In this document: in pieces, positions 23,823-45,484 of the stretch
How positions within the stretch are numbered: the first letter of the stretch is position 1
How the letters are laid out: every line of letters starts with the position of its first letter
Origin: Tubiluchus corallicola
Lineage: Eukaryota; Priapulida; Priapulimorpha; Priapulimorphida; Tubiluchidae
Direction of reading: 5' to 3'
NCBI GenBank assembly: GCA_030141605.1
Contig: JAQGDQ010000002.1
Location: forward strand, 1,532,501-1,596,500
Length of the DNA: 64,000 nt
Made by a program: the position numbers and the translations under genes
The notes under the pieces: generated by a model
Seen by the model: the letters and a program-made list of their open reading frames with translations, nothing else
What the model was told of the DNA's origin: nothing
Databases searched by the model: none

Positions 23823-26800
23823 ATGGCTGCTACGGCTAAATTTGGAGTTTTACGTCACTTGTTTCACCACAGAATTTTTGCATCTGAAATTCGGCAAGTG
23901 GCTTGTTTGCATATAAACAATGGATGTACAAGTAAATATTTTTGTTCATCTGTGACTTGGCTCATATCACCACAATCATTCTCGGAGCTAAAGGAAAGTA
24001 AAAGAAGAAACTCTCTTCATGAATGTGGATATATTACCTGCAGCAACAGAGGAAATAGAAACTGCTTTAGTAACTCCTCATTCTTTGAAGGCAGTGCTAA
24101 TGTCACATCTCTGCGCATATTAGCAGAAAAGCAAAACAATTGTTTTAGTCAAATCAGACTATGTCATTCAGAAAGTAGCAAATCTGATATCCAGAAAAGG
24201 CCAGCAATCAAATCTGTGGTTTCAACTAAAGTTACACAGACAAAAGCAAGAATTGTCGAGACAAAGGAGAAGTTGAAAGATAGCGTAGAAGAAAAATTTA
24301 AAGAGATTGTGAGTATATTGAAATAAATCTTCATTATTATGTTCACTGAATTTTGTAATGTGATTAAATGGGGAAAATAAATTTCATCTGGTTTGCAAAC
24401 TAAGGAAAATGCAGATTGTTCGTCTTCGTTAATTTCAAGCAAATATAATTGAACAAAAAAAGAAACTAAAAAGATTGTGGGCGTAATGTCCTGAAATTTT
24501 CTGAAGCTAAGGTCAATGTAAATGAAATGTACAGAATCTCTTAAATACGTCCAGTGTTAATGACAAGTCATTTAATTGTTGTTTTAACTGCAGTTTATAC
24601 TATTATTTTGTTTATTTTCATTGATAGTGGCGATGCACAGTAAACACTGTGTGCGATATTTGAAACTTATTCTTTGGCAAAATCCTAAAGCCATCAGTTG
24701 ATTTGTCTCAGTACTTTGTTGATTACTGCAGTGTCCCATTTAACGTATTAAGTCTCATCAGTGTTTCCTATTGAAATTAGTTAGTTGCCTATTTATGATG
24801 ACTATATTTTTGACTATGACCACAGATGTGCTTCTGTGCCATTGCCATCTGATAAATTGCATTTATTTACAGTCTGAATTGTTGATCTGTTACTTCTCCC
24901 AATGGCAATACAAAATTGACTGAAGCTAGTAAGCTGTGCTATGTATCAATTTTGTGTTATCCTAAATCTATTTTTAACTAACCAAATTTTACTGTTTTTA
25001 TATTTAATATTGGCTGATGAATAATAATCAATTGTATTTTTTTACCATGTTGTCGTAGAACCTAAATACATGTATAACTTGATTTTTGCTTAGCAAGAAA
25101 ACATCTTAACAATTCCCAATGTCTTATCGACCATGAGGATCCTTATGTCTCCTGTTATAGGATATTTGGTGCTGGATCAGAGCTATGTGATGGCAGCCAC
25201 ACTGTTTGTTGTAGCAGGGATGTCAGATTTGGTAATTGCATATTAAGTATGTAGGAATAGGTTTAGTTTAAAAAAATCATTTGTTATGTGATGTGTGGTG
25301 TTTAGCTATAAATGTAAAACCACATTTATGCATAACTGTTTAGTTTGCTGTTTAAAGGAAAACCGTACCCAATTTTAAACTACAGCTCAAAACAGTCTGA
25401 CCTACCCGTAAAATATTGAAAGGAAACTTACTATTTTTTAAAGACTGACTTACGTGAAAGAATTATTACTACAGAAATGTGTAATTTCACGTCCGTGCAG
25501 CTAGTTCTTCACTGTTACGTGCATTTCGTCATTCGATAGTAAGATGGGAACTAACGACTGCATCTCAGAAACGTGTTTCACAAAAAATAGGCTCAGTTCT
25601 GATGTGGTACACAAGTTTGAAAGCTCATGCATTAGCACAGAAAGTTGCTGAGTATTTGTGTATCACATTAGATGTTGTACAATAGCATTGTACTTCAAAT
25701 GTCGCTTTCGTAAATACCTGCAGTACGCTCATGGAATGTTTGTTCTGTTAAAAATTATGTTCAGTTGTGATGTCATCACTAGTTGGGTTCGCCCACCCTT
25801 AATTAAGATTTTAACTTATTATTTAACTATCAGATACACTTTGGCATTATTATAGGTGACAAAATTTTTGCTTTTTTCAGTATTTCAAAATGCGGTAGGA
25901 TATGCAAAATCGTCCTGTTTTCCTTTAAACATTAACACTTGGAAGCACTAGCACCGCTTTTTTATCTTATAGTATAAATTAAATAGTAGAAATGCTTAAT
26001 GTAGTCATCGGTCATTTCATTTTAATTTATGATCGAATGCTTATTCGACCGTCATGGCTGAAAACTTTCAATAAAATTGATTAATCGGAACAGCACTAGT
26101 CGGATGAGTTTTAAAGGGCTCCGCCACAGTCTTTAAAACACAAAAATTATTGTGTCTGTTTCAAGTAACTTAGCAATGCCTATTAATGACTTAAAAAAAT
26201 TAATAAGTTCAGAAGTATAACAAGCATAATTCTTCCTTTGACTTACCTAAAGATGAGTATCATAGGTGGTCATATCTTTGCTTTTAGCTTAATTGTATTT
26301 GAATCATCGAGGCAATAGACCAGTTATACTCGAAAGTTCATAAATTTTGAAAATTTGCATTTTTAATTTTATAGCTTTTTAGCCACAGGTATATATACAA
26401 TAATTTTAACACAACTGCCTTTAATCATTTAATGTTATTCTCTTAATGTAGTTCACTTTAAGAGGCATTGAACTTCATCTCATTTCAGTATTTTAAATAC
26501 AATTATGTTTCCTTTTACAGTTAGATGGCTACATAGCACGCAATTTTGATGGACAAACATCAATATTAGGCAGCATATTAGATCCTTTTGCAGATAAAGT
26601 GTTAATCAGCGTTTTGATTGTGACATTAACTGTGAATGAACTCTTACCAAGTAAGTCACCACGTTAGCACATTTATAGCTGTTAGCAATTATTAACATTT
26701 CCAGCTGTTTTTGTGAAAGAATTTAAACCGAAGGGACGCACACTTTATGTAGAGTGCACTTTAGATTGATAATCTTCAACATGCAATTGATTATAATTTA

Positions 26801-28800
26801 TTTTATAAATATGTGCGTTTTATCAACATGGTTGTGTTATTGACATAGCAGTAGCTGTTGAAAATGAGTAAATCAGTAGCATGTTTAAAACTAACTCATC
26901 TGTGCAGTTGCACTGTTACTTGTTTTCTTGCTGTCAATTGCATATTATTTCTACTGTTATTTTTTATCTTTCAGTACTATGACTCTAAAATAAAATAAAA
27001 ATTACATTTTCTACAACTGTGAACTGAATTTGTCATCGGGTTATTACTTTACGTAGTGAGACATCATTTTTGTTTCATCCAACAATTTTTGCATCTTAGG
27101 TTTCTGGGAGAAGCTAAAATGAAACACATAATAAATTATGAAGTTTTTGGTCACTGGCAATTTTAGGCTTTTTTCAGTGCTAAAGGTCATTTGCCATTAC
27201 ATGTTAGCACCTTGCTAATGTGCTGTGCAATTCATATTGGCTTTTTGCTGAAAGTAAAAGGGTAAGGTCTGAGTTTGAAGGGCAAAGTCTTGAGTACTAA
27301 ATTATTTTCTTTCAGTACCACTCACAGCCTTGATATTGGCCAGAGATGGCATTCTTATTGGTATTGGATTCTGGCTTCGCTACATTTCACTACCACCTCC
27401 ACTGACCCTGCGCAGGTACTTCAACATCAAGCACGCGACCACGCAGTTGCAACCGACATCGATTAGCAAAGTCAACACAGCTGTGCAGTTATCGCTGATT
27501 GCACTAACTGTTGCAGCTCCAATATTTCACTTTGTTGACCACCAGTTTCTGCATGCACTTTGGTTAGTTTTGAGGATATTTAAGATTCCAGTTTAAAAAA
27601 TATGCATATTATTTACTTTTAAACATTATAAGCTATCCAAGCATTGTCTCTTATCTGTCATGAGATTCATAAGCATTTCAAATGCAATTTTGGAATGATA
27701 TTCCTATTAAATTATTTAATAGTCTTTAGACAAATACTCTGTAATAACTGCTATTCTGTATTCTTCATTTAGGTTTTGCCTATTTGCACCCAGAAAACAA
27801 TAAAAATGAACAATTTTTGGCTATTTTCTTGCGTAATTGATATTTAATATGTAAAAGAACTTTTAACACTTGCTTTAAAATTTTTTATGACGTGACATGA
27901 ATTTTTTGTCAAAAACTAACTTTTTGCAAGTGTTCATACCATGCTAGTGGCAAAGGCTACTTAGGAATGAGGGGTGATTATCAGTTGCGGTTGTAAAGTA
28001 ATGGAGGGGGGCGATCAAGCATCCCTCCAAGCATTTGAGCTGCAGGCCCAATAGGGAAATGAAATTTAGCCTGTTAAAGTACAAAATCCATCTTGGGACT
28101 GAGTGGTGTAAGGGATGGAAATGACTATTTGGGGACTGAACAATTGGATTGGCCCATCTCTCCAAACATTGAAGCTAAGGAGCTTGAAACTGCCCCAGTT
28201 ATTACTTGTGGTAAGTGTTTCGATGTTGGCACATCAAAATTTGCAGAACAAACTTCCCTAAGGAGCGGGTCTAAACATAGAGAGGTTCATTTGTTTCCCA
28301 GGGGTTAAGGCACTTGTTCAGTCATTCATGTTACTCCAAGAGAGGAAGATAGTAATTCGAAACTGTGTCAGCTGCTAGTGGAAGAATATTATTGGAATTA
28401 ATGAAATGCGGCAAAATTCCTGCTGCAGTTTGCTAATAAAAATTAATCAGCTTTTAACAATGCACTTTTATGCGCTGAATCATCATTAATTTCTCAAGTA
28501 GAATATTCAAGGGAATTTTCGTTTAAAGTATCGCGAAAGATGTGTTTACGAAGCAGGTTTAGTGCACGTGATCTTTATCATTTGTAACTAAAATGATTTA
28601 TAATGTACTTGAATATTTTTAGACATTGTGACTTTTCAAAATAGAAAAAGTTTGACAAATTTAAATAGCATGTAATTACCATAATAATCTTTTACAGGTA
28701 TATCACAGGAGCAACTACAGTCTTGTCTGGTCTCAGTTACATGGTACAAAGGGACACATTCAAAATTCTTAATCCAGCAAAGAAACGGGTACAAAACTAA
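23823..28800 (+). CDS. CRLS1: Cardiolipin synthase CRLS1, 5 exons
   Basis: Exons 23823-24308, 25094-25231, 26521-26650, 27316-27562 and 28698-28800 join with consistent phases (0, 0, 1, 2) and give 367 aa; known animal enzymes are about 300, the excess being N-terminal. The start is the ATG at 23823, 37 bases after an acceptor-like attttag. The CDP-alcohol phosphatidyltransferase signature DxxDGxxAR...GxxxDxxxD is complete: DLLDGYIAR, then GSILDPFAD, with the intron between the two leucines of the first part. Further matches to CRLS1 are [19 protein letters not shown] and [10 protein letters not shown]. Hydrophobic stretches fit a multi-pass membrane protein. The enzyme joins CDP-diacylglycerol and phosphatidylglycerol to make cardiolipin in the mitochondrial inner membrane. 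The N-terminal 160 residues lack acidic runs early and could contain the presequence. Confidence 0.95.
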
Positions 28801-29725
28801 TGTTATTTCATGCACTGCAAGATTGGCTATCTAATTTTTATCTGAACTAAGAATCATTCTTGTCTGGAGCAACAAACTGTGGGCAGTGAGATGCTAGAAA
28901 TTTTAAATGTGATTAAAGATTGCAGTTACCAGATAAAATTACCATTTTGATCATGACTTAAACAGTTGCAGGTAACATATCCAGATCTCGTGATCATGTT
29001 GTGAGGAAGGCAACAAAGATAAGTTGTTTGACTAACTAATACTAGTCCTTTGTTATTAGAGCCTTTTTTGGTTATTTTACAATACACATTAATGTAAAAA
29101 ATTAAATATTTGATGCTGTGGCTGTACATATAGGTAGACGTCAGTGTTTGATGAATGCATAACATGGCAGTTTATTGACTATGCAAGCTAACCCCATTTT
29201 AATGAGTGCTTCTTATCCAGCAATTGTAAACTGCCTTATCAAATTTGCTGTTGTGACAGGTTAGATTCAGAAGATATACATTTCCATCTTAAAAATATTT
29301 GAGTTAACAGAGAATCTGTTGTTTTGCTTTTGCTGAGCAAAAATTCTGTTTCAGGCATATATTTGTTTATTGTACAATGTAAAGTTATATTTCATAGAAA
29401 GAAGTTGTTAAAAAGAAATCTTATGCTCACAAGCATTTTATTTTTCAACAATCATAATTTTATCATTTTAATGTGTTTAATAGTCCCTTTACTTTCAATA
29501 TCCCGATTTTTGTGACTGGCAACGGTGATCATCTGCCACATAAGACTCTTTAAACCCGCAACTTAAACTTTATTCTCAATTGCAGTATCTCTAGTGCGTC
29601 ATCAGGCAGTAGTAATCAGTATAGGTGACACTACTTGCTACAATAACACTACAATTCTCAAGTTTTGTTAAGTATAGTAAAACCTTTATGCAAGATATTT
29701 TTACATAATTTTTGTTTTGCTATTT
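28801..29725. other. Spacer between convergent CRLS1 and TSSK-like genes
   Basis: Contains the 3' UTRs of both genes. A minus-strand AATAAA at 29574-29569 lies about 150 bases past the kinase stop. No further gene seen. Confidence 0.5.
29569..29574 (-). terminator. Candidate poly(A) signal of the TSSK-like kinase
   Basis: AATAAA on the minus strand, 152 bases after the stop codon at 29728-29726. It sits directly after a CTGATGACGC-containing segment similar in design to the repeat at 21890-22087. Confidence 0.35.
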
Positions 29726-38331
<8,606 letters not shown>

Positions 38332-39075
38332 CCTTGACCTTTAGCAGGTCAGCAAACGGTGTTCCCATCACGGCAAGTTGTCAACTCACCAGCTACAAGC
38401 TTCATCCACTTTCTATGGCATTTTCCCACCCCTGCTGCAAAATCAAATTAATTTGGTTAATTTAATACTAAAACATTAATAATAAAACATTAATTGAGAA
38501 TTATGTCATTTTCACGTTGAAAATGCTTACCCTGTGTGTTCACAGGCGATCGACAGCAGCATTGGTCATACTGGTTTTTCCGTTTATCCAGGCTGCAGCA
38601 ACAATGTAAAGCAATCACGTACGTTTGTTCATTGAACACTGAACAGGAAAATCTGACTACTTAGTTTTAATTACTATATAATATGTATAAAGTGGCTTCC
38701 TAACATTCTCTGTTATTACTCACGAACAAATCAAAGTATTATTACTATTCCGTTTAGTGTAACTATAATAACGTTTTATCAATTTTTATAATTTTGATTT
38801 TAAGCAGACGTTTTTTTCCTGTGTTGTCTTACTTTCTTTTTCTCCGATCGACTGCTTAATTATTATTGACTTCACTGAAGTAATTTACTCGTTTTCAGCA
38901 GCCCAAGTCACTGATATGAAATTACAGTAATTACGGTAATCAATTTCTCTCTTTACTCAAAGTTTGAAATAATACTTACAAGTACCTTCAGTTTAATTAC
39001 ATTAATAATTGATGTTAAATTGCTGTACAAACCTGAACCCAACTATAGGTGCAGTCTCGGAGGAGCTTGTTGTAA

Positions 39076-39083
39076 TGACGTCA
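39076..39083. promoter_or_regulatory. Perfect CRE palindrome upstream of the kinase
   Basis: TGACGTCA lies 745 bases upstream of the kinase ATG. CRE sites (CREB/CREM) are common in promoters of germ-cell genes, which would fit a TSSK, but one 8-mer can occur by chance. Confidence 0.25.
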
Positions 39084-40160
39084 TAGTTTCTTCACTTCAT
39101 CATGCTACGCAGTTTCCAAGCGGCGGTTGCTATCACAATTAGGCGTAATTATTTTAATTACAAAAATGGATATGTTTGCCAGTTTTGGTAATATTATTTC
39201 CGGTAGAAAAACCAGTTTACAAAACGTAAAGTGTTATGTATTGACAGTAAGCAATCAAGTACGTAAGTAGACTACATAAAAAAGTAAACACGTAAGAAGG
39301 CTAAGGAAACAAGCAAGTACTTGAGTACTAAGTAAGAAAGTATATAAGTACGTAAGTAAGTCAGTATGCAAGTATTAAATAAGGGGCTTATATTTTCCTA
39401 AAGATTTTAACATGTACAATGTTTGACACTGAAATTAAGGTTTGACCGGAAAAAAGGACGACGAACGACCATAACGGTCACCTAATCAAACCGCGTACAT
39501 CCTTAAGATAAATGATAAATTTGCAGTGTTGAATGGAGCTATCAAAATAAACGAATAATTTTATGCAAGCAAAAGGAAACAAATAAGCGCAATAAAATAA
39601 ATACAACATAATTGTGACTAACATAAAAGTAGCAAAAGAAAGTGAATGAATAACAAACTAATAAACTTATAATTGGAATCAGTCTAGGTAAACAATTGTA
39701 CACACAAAATCAACGTATTTACTGTTCATGATTAGCATAACTGAAAAAAATATTTAATTGATTGTGCCTCAGAACCAATACGTTTAGGTGTATAACTGGA
39801 GTTTCAGACTAAGCAAATAATTTTATTTACACAAAATCAAAAATAAGCAAAGCAACGTAAAAGTAGCATATTATCATTAATATAAGTACACATAAATAAG
39901 CAAGAGAAAATTGATCGAGCACGCTCGATGAAACCTACTGATAAACGACAATGTGGTCAACAAATTGCGGTTAATAAATCATTGTAGCGCGATACTTGCT
40001 TATATTATACAAACAACAGTTTCTTATTCCTGTAAGTTGTAACTGACTTACATTAGGAGGCCAAGGAGGGTTCTGTGCACTCATCATACAATTTGTGGGT
40101 TTTTCTATGAATTGTGTCCTGAAAGTTCAGAGTTATAACTTGGAAAATTGTCTTCATTCA

Positions 40161-40207
40161 TAATTATGTTATAACTGTAATACATAACTGTAACTATAAC
40201 ATAATTA
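40161..40207. repeat. Perfect 13-bp inverted repeat
   Basis: TAATTATGTTATA (40161-40173) and TATAACATAATTA (40195-40207) can form a hairpin with a 21-base loop. The first arm is also repeated directly just after (ATAATTATGTTATAAC). Confidence 0.7.
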
Positions 40208-42097
40208 TGTTATAACCACACACCACACCTATGGCATAAATTTTGGGGACTGCGACTTCTATGTTGAAGCCAAAACCCACTTACCGCAAATCACCAAAGA
40301 AACCAGCACAAAGATGACCATTATGGTCGCTAGTTATGCAGACCGTATCAGTTTATTAGAAACTATATAAAGATTAAAGCAAGTTTTCTAAAAACAACGA
40401 CGCCATAAAGTAAGGCTGTGTGATTGAAAAACAGTTTGCGTGGTTCCTATGGGGCTAAGATTTTTAAGCTAGAACTGAGGATTTATTATTACTGTGGCGG
40501 ATATGAGAATAGAATTTTTAAAATGGAAAGGGAACGTATCACTAGTAAACGACTTAAAACGGGGAACATATAGAACCGCAAGATTTTACAAATTTCGTTT
40601 ATCATATTTCTTGTATTTCATTCAAGCAAATTGTTCGAGTAGCAATCAAGAAAATGTAATTTAGCCAGTTACTTTTTTTTCTTTTGGAACATCTTCGGAA
40701 GTCGGCTTATACTAGTCACACACACACAAAAATCTGTATGCAGCAGTCTGTGCATTGTACGCTTTAAATAAACAGCCTTTTTGTAAGGGTAACCACAGTA
40801 AATATTACATTTTTCTAGATGACACATGGCAAAGTGGTTGGTTTTTATTGGTTTGATCTAATTCTCTATGACACCTATTGTTGCACAGAGGACGAATAAG
40901 ACAGAAAATTAATCAGGATTAATTACGAAAACCTGTGTCTACGACATGCAGTAAATGGCGTTTATCGAGCGCTCACACGAACAAATTGTTACACAAAGTT
41001 TTGCCTCGTGTGCAACGGATGATACGTTTTGCCTCGGATGATAGGCTTAGTTTAAACAGTTTTCACGTGCGTTAGTTGTCCAGACAGGTTGGTGTGTAAA
41101 GGTCTCAGAAACAAAGCTTGTGCTAGACTTAGCTTAAAATCTGAAATAATGCACGAAAATTATTTTTGTGAATCAGATATCGCGAGTTTCTATAAACTGA
41201 AAAAAACAGTGACAATGAGTTAAATGATTACGGACATTCGTTTATGCTGAGATATTTTGCTTATTGCATTTAACTTCAAAAGTAAATTTTCAAAATGGAC
41301 TAACAGTAAGTTTGTCCATAAAATTTTTGAATTAAAAGTCAAAAAAGACTAATTAAGCCGCCTAAGCATAAGAAACATCTACATAATACTGTATAGCCTC
41401 GGTAGGCTATACACATTAGACCCATCAGGCGTTTATGTGCTGATAACTATAAGTTTTTATTCCTTAATAACTTATATAAATCGGACTGAAATCGATTGTA
41501 GAATTATTGTAGGATGTTACAGTTCATGCTTTTCACATCCCTACAACCGCAAATTAAGAAATTTTAAACGCTATTTAAATTACATGCGTATCATTAATGC
41601 AGAAGGCGAATCATAATCAGCAAACAGCGACAAAACTTACAGATGCTATTCTTGAAACTGCTATTTTTCACATTACTGAGCTGTACATATTATACTTAAT
41701 GATGTACAATACATAAACATAGTGAAGACACACTACATGTATTAACTACTACTTCAGTCTAACTTATCAGCAAAATTTATAATTAAGCCTATAAGTCTGT
41801 ATTATCACATATGTAATAAAAAGAGGACCTGCAGTAAAAACAGCTCAGCTTATAGCTGTTTTGACAGTGCAAGATTTTGGACAGTTAGTGTAAAACTTAC
41901 AAGAAAATTGCTTTCAACACTTAGGTTGCAAAATGAATTTTGAGAAAACAGCCTTGTTAAAAGCAGAATAATAGACATAATGGAAAAAAGATTGCAGATT
42001 GCTCATTCTAAAGAAATTAAAGATTACTGTAGAACAGAGTTATTGATGTGACAATAATAATATGATTAATTAAAACTTAATCGCTAAATTGCAACAA

Positions 42098-45000
42098 TCA
42101 ATTTATCATATTGGAAAGAGCAAGACGTGGCACAATATTCATGGCTTGGAGTTCTTGGAACAGTAATTTGCAAGCATATGGTATCCTCAATGAAGAAACA
42201 TTGCGAGATGATTTACAGTACTGACACCAGCCGCAGTATCCAAGGAGGCCACATTGGTTGCACACGTCCACCTCAAAAGCATCACTAGATAGCATAAGAC
42301 GCTCAATCAAAAGCATACTAGCACCATAGCCGATCAGACAGTCACGTTCCATTTCACCAAGTCTTAATCCTCCATCACGAGAACGACCTTCTGTGGGCTG
42401 CCGTGTTAAAACAGCCCTTGGACCTTTTGCTCGAGCATGCATCTTGTCCAAGACCATATGTTTAAGCTTCTGATAATAAACTGGTCCAAAAAATATGTAA
42501 GCACTAAGTGGTTCTCCAGTTATTCCAGAGTACACAAAATCCTTCCCTAAGTAGTTAAAGCCATGTCTGACCAAGTCCTCGCTCACATCAGTTACACGGT
42601 CACCACCAAATGCCGTACCGTAGTGAAATTTACCATCAAGAGTTCCTGCTTTTCCAGCAAGTAATTCCATGAGCTTTCCAACTGTCATCCGAGATGGATA
42701 TCCATGCGGATTCATTATAATGTCTGGACACATACCATAATCATTAAATGGCATATCTTCTTGTTGTGCTATCAGACCACAGACACCTTTTTGTCCATGA
42801 CGGCTACTAAATTTGTCACCAATCTCAGGGCGCCTAGTTTGCCGCATGAGTAATTTTATTAAAAATGCTTCTTCATTATTTGATGTCACCATGACTTTCT
42901 CAACATACGAGTCAGCCGCACCTTTGTAAACAATTGGTACATCTTTATATTCTGTCACTTGTTCAGTCTGAGATTGCAGAGAAGGCTGAGTTATAGTAGG
43001 CATAGACTTGTTTACTAAAATTTGTTTATTTTCAACTCTTTCACCGGGTGCTGCAATGCCGTCACTGTCCAACACGTTATGCCTCCATATGGGTTTCCTA
43101 GTGGTTATATCAATCAATGGTCCCATCACTCTATCAAAAGTCTGATTTGCATATCGTTTCAATGTGCAGTTCTGTTTACGATAAACAAGACACCTACCAA
43201 AACCACGATCTATAGAAGCCTTGTTAACAACTAAAGCATCTTCAATGTCATAACCACTGTAGCTCATTACTGCAACAGTTGCATTTTGGCCAGCAGGCAG
43301 CTTATCAAATCCTATTAAATCAATAGTCCTAGATTTGACAAGTGGTGCTTGAGGATAGACAAGATTGTATAGTAATGTGTCAATTCTGTTCCTCTGATTA
43401 TAAGCTATGGTACCCATAGCCTGTTTCCCCATTGCACACTGGTAGGTATTACGTGGAGACTGATTGTGATGTGGATAGGGAATTAAACCAGCACATACAC
43501 CTAAGATAGTAAAAGGTTCTATTTCTAGGTGAGTTGTATCCTTTGTAATGAATGATTCATAAAGTGCAATGCTCGAATCATTTTCCTCGTTCACGTCTAA
43601 ATATTCAACCAAGCCATCCCTAAGAAAGTCTTCAAATGATCTCAATCCTTGCGACAGCTCATTGATATGCTGGTTTGTCACTCTAGGCTGTCGTTTATGG
43701 ACTATGATATAAGGTCTGCATACACGCCCACCATCGGAAGCAATGTACACGCAACGATGCTCATGACTCCGATAAATTGATATAAACTCGTTAACATATC
43801 CAGCTCTACGAAGAAGTCGGAATGCTGTCACAAGGCGAGAATGATTGCGAATTACGCCAAGAATATTACCATTAAGAAAAACCAGGTAAATGTTGGGATT
43901 ACTTACTTCATCTCCACTTAAAAGATTGATATCTTCTACACCCATGTTATAAACTAATCTCGCGATTGGTCCCTCTTCCATATCAGTAGTGATGTGTGTC
44001 ATTAAAGCCAAGTTCTTCACAAGACCACATGCTTCGCCTTCTGGGGTGTCAGATGGGCAAAGCATTCCCCACTGTGATGGCTGCAATGACCTCGGCCCAC
44101 TGACCTTCCGTGTCTTCTCAAACTGGCTACTGATGCGAGTCATCATTCCCAGACAAGAAATATATGACAACCTACTCAAGACTTGCGTTACACCAGCACG
44201 CTCCATCTTAAATCTTTTCACTGTCCAATTTCCTGTAGAAATAGCATTACTAAGCCCATTTGTTATTTGGTCCTGACGCATGTGCTTGACAATATCAAAC
44301 TGGGCTGCCCTAGGTGCTGGAATAGTTTTATCTGCAATTAGTTTGAGTTCAGCATTGAAATTTTTAAACAGATCTTCAAACAGTAGTGACAATAACTGTC
44401 CAGCTAATTCCAAACGCTTATTGCCGTAATAATCTCGATCATCCATCTTGATGAGTCCTGCTTGTGTTTGTATCACACGGCGTACCATCAGGGCTACATA
44501 AGCTGCTTTCAACTTGAAGTTAAACTCAATTACAGGAACATGAGCAAGTACGGTTCCTGCCAGTAATTCCCGTGCTTCATCTATCTTGCTCTTCCTTTTG
44601 GCAGTGCCACCCCACATGCGTCTTTGTCTGACCTTTGTGCCAATATAACGAAGAGCCTGAGTTTGTGTAAACACTTGTGCTTTATGGCATTCTTCAATCG
44701 AGTGAGAAAACGCTGACATAATACTCTCTTCTGTTCCAACCATTTGTACTATCTCTTGCTCACACTCAATTCCCATGGCCTTGAAAACTATGACAACTGG
44801 AATATCATCACTTAGTGTATTATGTTTCAAATAATATCTGCCACCTTTGACAACAACATTTGTTCTAGATTTGCGTTCATGAGTTGAGCTAGTCACACTA
44901 CAGCCAATTTGGCCTTTCCGGTCACTCTCTACGATGATTCTGTTCTTTGACAGCTGTTCTTGAATTAATATTACCTTTTCGGTGCCTTTTACAACAAAGT

Positions 45001-45484
45001 AGCCACCTGGATCATAAGGACATTCGTTCAGCTTTGCCAATTCTGCCGGTGACTTTCCTGTAAGAACGCAATTTGAGCTACGGAGCATAATTGGCATCCT
45101 GCCGATTGGAAGATTATTACGAATAATTCTTTGGCTGCCACGTGTGTACTCTATATCCACAGTGATTGGGGCAGAATAAGTCATGTCTCTTAAACGACAG
45201 TCATGCGGTGATATTGGTTTTGTTATGTTGAAACTTTCTTCAACATCAGGCATACCAACGTATATGTTCAGGTACTTTAAATAAAAGTTTGGATCTGCAT
45301 CACTAGTGATCTTTTCATTGGCTTTGACGATTTTCTTTATTTCAACATTAACAAAATAGTTGAAAGAATCAATGTGCTGTTTAACTAATCCTTTGACTTT
45401 AAGAAAAGCAGGTAACAACTTCCACTTGTCTTCAACCGATTTTATTGGGTCATACACATCATCATCTTCGAGTTCCATTTCCAT
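42098..45484 (-). CDS. POLR3B: DNA-directed RNA polymerase III subunit RPC2 (POLR3B), intronless
   Basis: One uninterrupted frame of 1128 aa (known RPC2 about 1133), near identical to animal POLR3B in many blocks. The N-terminal [20 protein letters not shown] distinguishes it from the Pol I and Pol II second subunits. Typical second-subunit motifs follow: [77 protein letters not shown], and a C-terminal zinc site [16 protein letters not shown]. Its role is half of the active centre cleft of Pol III, which makes tRNA, 5S rRNA and U6. Start: the Met at 45484 opens MEMELEDDD; a second Met two codons on is possible. The absence of any intron contrasts with all neighbouring genes. It is divergent to NVL. 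No obvious poly(A) tail remnant after the stop. Confidence 0.97.
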   Translation of the reverse strand: MEMELEDDDVYDPIKSVEDKWKLLPAFLKVKGLVKQHIDSFNYFVNVEIKKIVKANEKITSDADPNFYLKYLNIYVGMPDVEESFNITKPISPHDCRLRDMTYSAPITVDIEYTRGSQRIIRNNLPIGRMPIMLRSSNCVLTGKSPAELAKLNECPYDPGGYFVVKGTEKVILIQEQLSKNRIIVESDRKGQIGCSVTSSTHERKSRTNVVVKGGRYYLKHNTLSDDIPVVIVFKAMGIECEQEIVQMVGTEESIMSAFSHSIEECHKAQVFTQTQALRYIGTKVRQRRMWGGTAKRKSKIDEARELLAGTVLAHVPVIEFNFKLKAAYVALMVRRVIQTQAGLIKMDDRDYYGNKRLELAGQLLSLLFEDLFKNFNAELKLIADKTIPAPRAAQFDIVKHMRQDQITNGLSNAISTGNWTVKRFKMERAGVTQVLSRLSYISCLGMMTRISSQFEKTRKVSGPRSLQPSQWGMLCPSDTPEGEACGLVKNLALMTHITTDMEEGPIARLVYNMGVEDINLLSGDEVSNPNIYLVFLNGNILGVIRNHSRLVTAFRLLRRAGYVNEFISIYRSHEHRCVYIASDGGRVCRPYIIVHKRQPRVTNQHINELSQGLRSFEDFLRDGLVEYLDVNEENDSSIALYESFITKDTTHLEIEPFTILGVCAGLIPYPHHNQSPRNTYQCAMGKQAMGTIAYNQRNRIDTLLYNLVYPQAPLVKSRTIDLIGFDKLPAGQNATVAVMSYSGYDIEDALVVNKASIDRGFGRCLVYRKQNCTLKRYANQTFDRVMGPLIDITTRKPIWRHNVLDSDGIAAPGERVENKQILVNKSMPTITQPSLQSQTEQVTEYKDVPIVYKGAADSYVEKVMVTSNNEEAFLIKLLMRQTRRPEIGDKFSSRHGQKGVCGLIAQQEDMPFNDYGMCPDIIMNPHGYPSRMTVGKLMELLAGKAGTLDGKFHYGTAFGGDRVTDVSEDLVRHGFNYLGKDFVYSGITGEPLSAYIFFGPVYYQKLKHMVLDKMHARAKGPRAVLTRQPTEGRSRDGGLRLGEMERDCLIGYGASMLLIERLMLSSDAFEVDVCNQCGLLGYCGWCQYCKSSRNVSSLRIPYACKLLFQELQAMNIVPRLALSNMIN

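Larger units (their letters stand above)
38332..42097. other. Gene-poor interval between the TSSK-like start and the POLR3B stop
   Basis: No domain-bearing frame was found on either strand. Contents seen: a perfect CRE palindrome at 39076-39083, AAGTA-rich low complexity at about 39240-39370, and an inverted repeat at 40161-40207. The first kilobase probably holds the kinase promoter. Confidence 0.5.
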
